From the NCBI GenBank assembly GCA_002359055.1, contig DEQC01000062.1:4606-29165 (forward strand): a DNA stretch of 24,560 nucleotides, read 5' to 3'. How positions within the stretch are numbered: the stretch's first letter is position 1; each line of letters opens with the position of its first letter. Shown one piece after another: positions 23,581 through 24,560 of this stretch. The notes under the pieces were generated by a model, which saw nothing but the letters and a program-made list of their open reading frames with translations, ran no database searches and was not told the origin of the DNA. The position numbers and the translations under genes were made by a program. The DNA comes from Flavobacteriales bacterium UBA3376 (GTDB lineage Bacteria > Bacteroidota > Bacteroidia > Flavobacteriales > Weeksellaceae).

Positions 23581-24083
23581 TAGTTGTAGCAAAATCAGAC
23601 AACAATGTAATTGGTCACGACAACCAATTGATATGGCATTTGCCGAATGATTTGAAGCATTTTAAGGAAATCACTACAGGTCATCCCATCATCATGGGAA
23701 GAAAAACTTTTGAATCCATCGGTCGCGCTTTACCCAATCGCACAAACATCATCATCACACGAAATAAAAATTATTCCATCGAAAATACTAAAGTTGCGCA
23801 TTCGCTGAATGAAGCTATTGAAATTGCAAAAAAGATAGATGAAGATATTTTTATAATTGGTGGAGGCAAAATTTACGAACAAGCCTTAGATTTAGTAGAT
23901 ATTTTGGAAGTTACTGAAGTTCATGAAAATTTTGAAGGTGATACTTATTTCCCTGTGATAGATTTAAATGTTTGGAAGGAAATTTCGAGAATCAAACATC
24001 ATAAAGACGAGAAAAATAAATTCGATTATTCGTTTGTTCGATATGAAAGAAAGTTGGATTCGAACTTAAAAAGCTATCACTGA
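23571..24083 (+). CDS. folA: dihydrofolate reductase
   Basis: The enzyme reduces dihydrofolate to tetrahydrofolate with NADPH in the cytosol, supporting thymidylate, purine and methionine synthesis. The 170-residue product is typical. Substrate-site residues are seen in VIGHDNQLIWHLPNDLKHFK, with W22, the catalytic acid D27 and F31. The NADPH-binding GRKTFESIG is at 43-51, NRTNIIITR at 56-64 and IIGGGKIYEQA at 95-105. The C-terminal Y-F-P after GDT and the FVRYER strand complete the fold. The start MIHLVVAKSD is the normal N-terminus. Another ATG seven bases upstream is out of frame. No thyA is next to it. Its last seven bases overlap the end of the DUF2752 gene on the opposite strand. Confidence 0.96.
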   Translation: MIHLVVAKSDNNVIGHDNQLIWHLPNDLKHFKEITTGHPIIMGRKTFESIGRALPNRTNIIITRNKNYSIENTKVAHSLNEAIEIAKKIDEDIFIIGGGKIYEQALDLVDILEVTEVHENFEGDTYFPVIDLNVWKEISRIKHHKDEKNKFDYSFVRYERKLDSNLKSYH

Positions 24084-24511
24084 TCCGGCGTTGCTAACCA
24101 TTCGAAAACTGGCAAAGGAATATTTCTAATTAACCCAAATATCAACAGTGCAAATAAGAATATCCAAAGCATTTTGTTGGATGTGAAAAAGTTATTGGGC
24201 TTTGAAATCCCAAAGAAATAATTTCTTAATTCATAAAAAACCAACAGAGCAAAATAAGGAGCGAAAATGACAAAAAAAGCATTGTATTGAAGAGCTTCGA
24301 TAGGTTCAAAATTCAACAAATGATGAACTGATCTTTGTCCGCCACAACCTGGACAGTCATAGCCAGTCAAAGTTTTGAATGTGCAGCTTAAATAAACATT
24401 TTCTTTGTTGGATGGATCGTAATTATAGAAGTAATAAATAAGAACTGCCGCAAGTCCAATAAAGCTAACGGCAGCAAGTATTTTCTTATAATTCAATTTA
24501 TTAATTTCCAT
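24077..24511 (-). CDS. DUF2752 family membrane protein
   Basis: This is a small membrane protein of the DUF2752 family, function unknown. From the ATG at 24511 it has 144 residues (MEINKLNYKK). The family signature GYDCPGCGGQRS is present, with two cysteines and an arginine as in other members. Hydrophobic segments lie before the signature (near residues 7-27), after it (about 75-95) and near the C-terminus (about 115-131). A longer reading from 24550 adds MDIWRCLRSIKIF, but those bases encode the end of another gene in a different frame, so I prefer the internal ATG. It overlaps that upstream gene by 11 bases and converges on folA with a seven-base overlap. Confidence 0.88.
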   Translation of the reverse strand: MEINKLNYKKILAAVSFIGLAAVLIYYFYNYDPSNKENVYLSCTFKTLTGYDCPGCGGQRSVHHLLNFEPIEALQYNAFFVIFAPYFALLVFYELRNYFFGISKPNNFFTSNKMLWIFLFALLIFGLIRNIPLPVFEWLATPDQ

Positions 24512-24560
24512 AAATATTTTGATACTCCTCAAGCATCTCCATATATCCATCTATTCCACC
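24501..24560 (-). CDS. C-terminal end of an upstream gene, cut by window edge
   Basis: Reading minus from the window edge gives 19 codons, GGIDGYMEMLEEYQNIYGN, then TAA at 24503-24501, overlapping the DUF2752 start. The short acidic tail is not enough to name it. In relatives DUF2752 genes often follow a small TM2- or CCC-type membrane protein gene, so that is one guess. Confidence 0.4.
   Translation of the reverse strand, partial: GGIDGYMEMLEEYQNIYGN

Noticed and set aside
23564..23650. 28-codon upstream frame starting at the ATG seven bases before folA
   Set aside because: It is out of frame, overlaps folA and encodes nothing recognisable; probably a by-product of the palindrome.
24511..24550. 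ATG at 24550 as the start of the DUF2752 protein
   Set aside because: The extra 13 residues come from bases that encode the tail of another gene in a different frame; the ATG at 24511 fits better.
1..24560. CRISPR array, tRNA or rRNA gene, insertion sequence or prophage
   Set aside because: Gaps between genes are all under about 240 bases and none shows regular repeats, a cloverleaf, a transposase or phage genes.

Overview
The window is about 24.5 kb of AT-rich bacterial chromosome. It looks like ordinary core genome of a Bacteroidota member, most likely order Flavobacteriales. Four things point there: a full-length sprA (the type IX secretion outer-membrane translocon), two secreted enzymes ending in T9SS sorting domains, an isolated atpD-atpC pair with a short epsilon subunit, and many promoters of the Bacteroidota type (TAnnTTTG at -7). 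I see no phage, transposon, CRISPR array, tRNA or rRNA. No gap between genes exceeds about 240 bases.

Left part (1-4600, all minus strand): a PfkB sugar kinase cut by the window edge, a YumC-type ferredoxin/flavodoxin-NADP reductase, a class I aminotransferase of the aspartate type, and an MBL/beta-CASP nuclease-like protein. A plus-strand secreted subtilisin-like protease (4707-6311) is divergent from the last of these. It converges on ribF (minus), with the two 3' ends overlapping. ribF is divergent from atpD-atpC (plus). atpC and hisS (minus) converge on a strong bidirectional terminator at about 9279-9312. Upstream of hisS lies a secreted endonuclease I gene (minus) with its own terminator.

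Centre and right (12039-22752, minus strand): a compact operon, transcribed maeB, ruvA, sprA, gcvH, vanZ-like. Gaps are tiny or negative: maeB and ruvA share ATGA, and the vanZ-like start lies inside gcvH. It mixes central metabolism (malic enzyme, glycine cleavage H protein), DNA repair (RuvA) and protein secretion (SprA). The protease and nuclease are probable substrates of the SprA translocon, so export machine and cargo sit within about 15 kb. The right end holds an unrecognised acidic 164-residue protein (minus), folA (plus), a DUF2752 membrane protein (minus, converging on folA) and the last codons of one more gene.

I do not see a convincing new multi-gene system. The less explained signals are non-coding: (i) a possible small-RNA unit on the plus strand at about 11856-12006, with promoter-like, structured and terminator-like segments; (ii) a repeated GCAAATCA motif plus an 18-bp palindrome over the folA start codon; (iii) dyads in the maeB promoter and between atpD and atpC; (iv) a nearly leaderless ribF promoter. 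The unknown 164-residue gene is the main unexplained coding sequence. All functions are read from motifs and remembered family knowledge; no database search was made.
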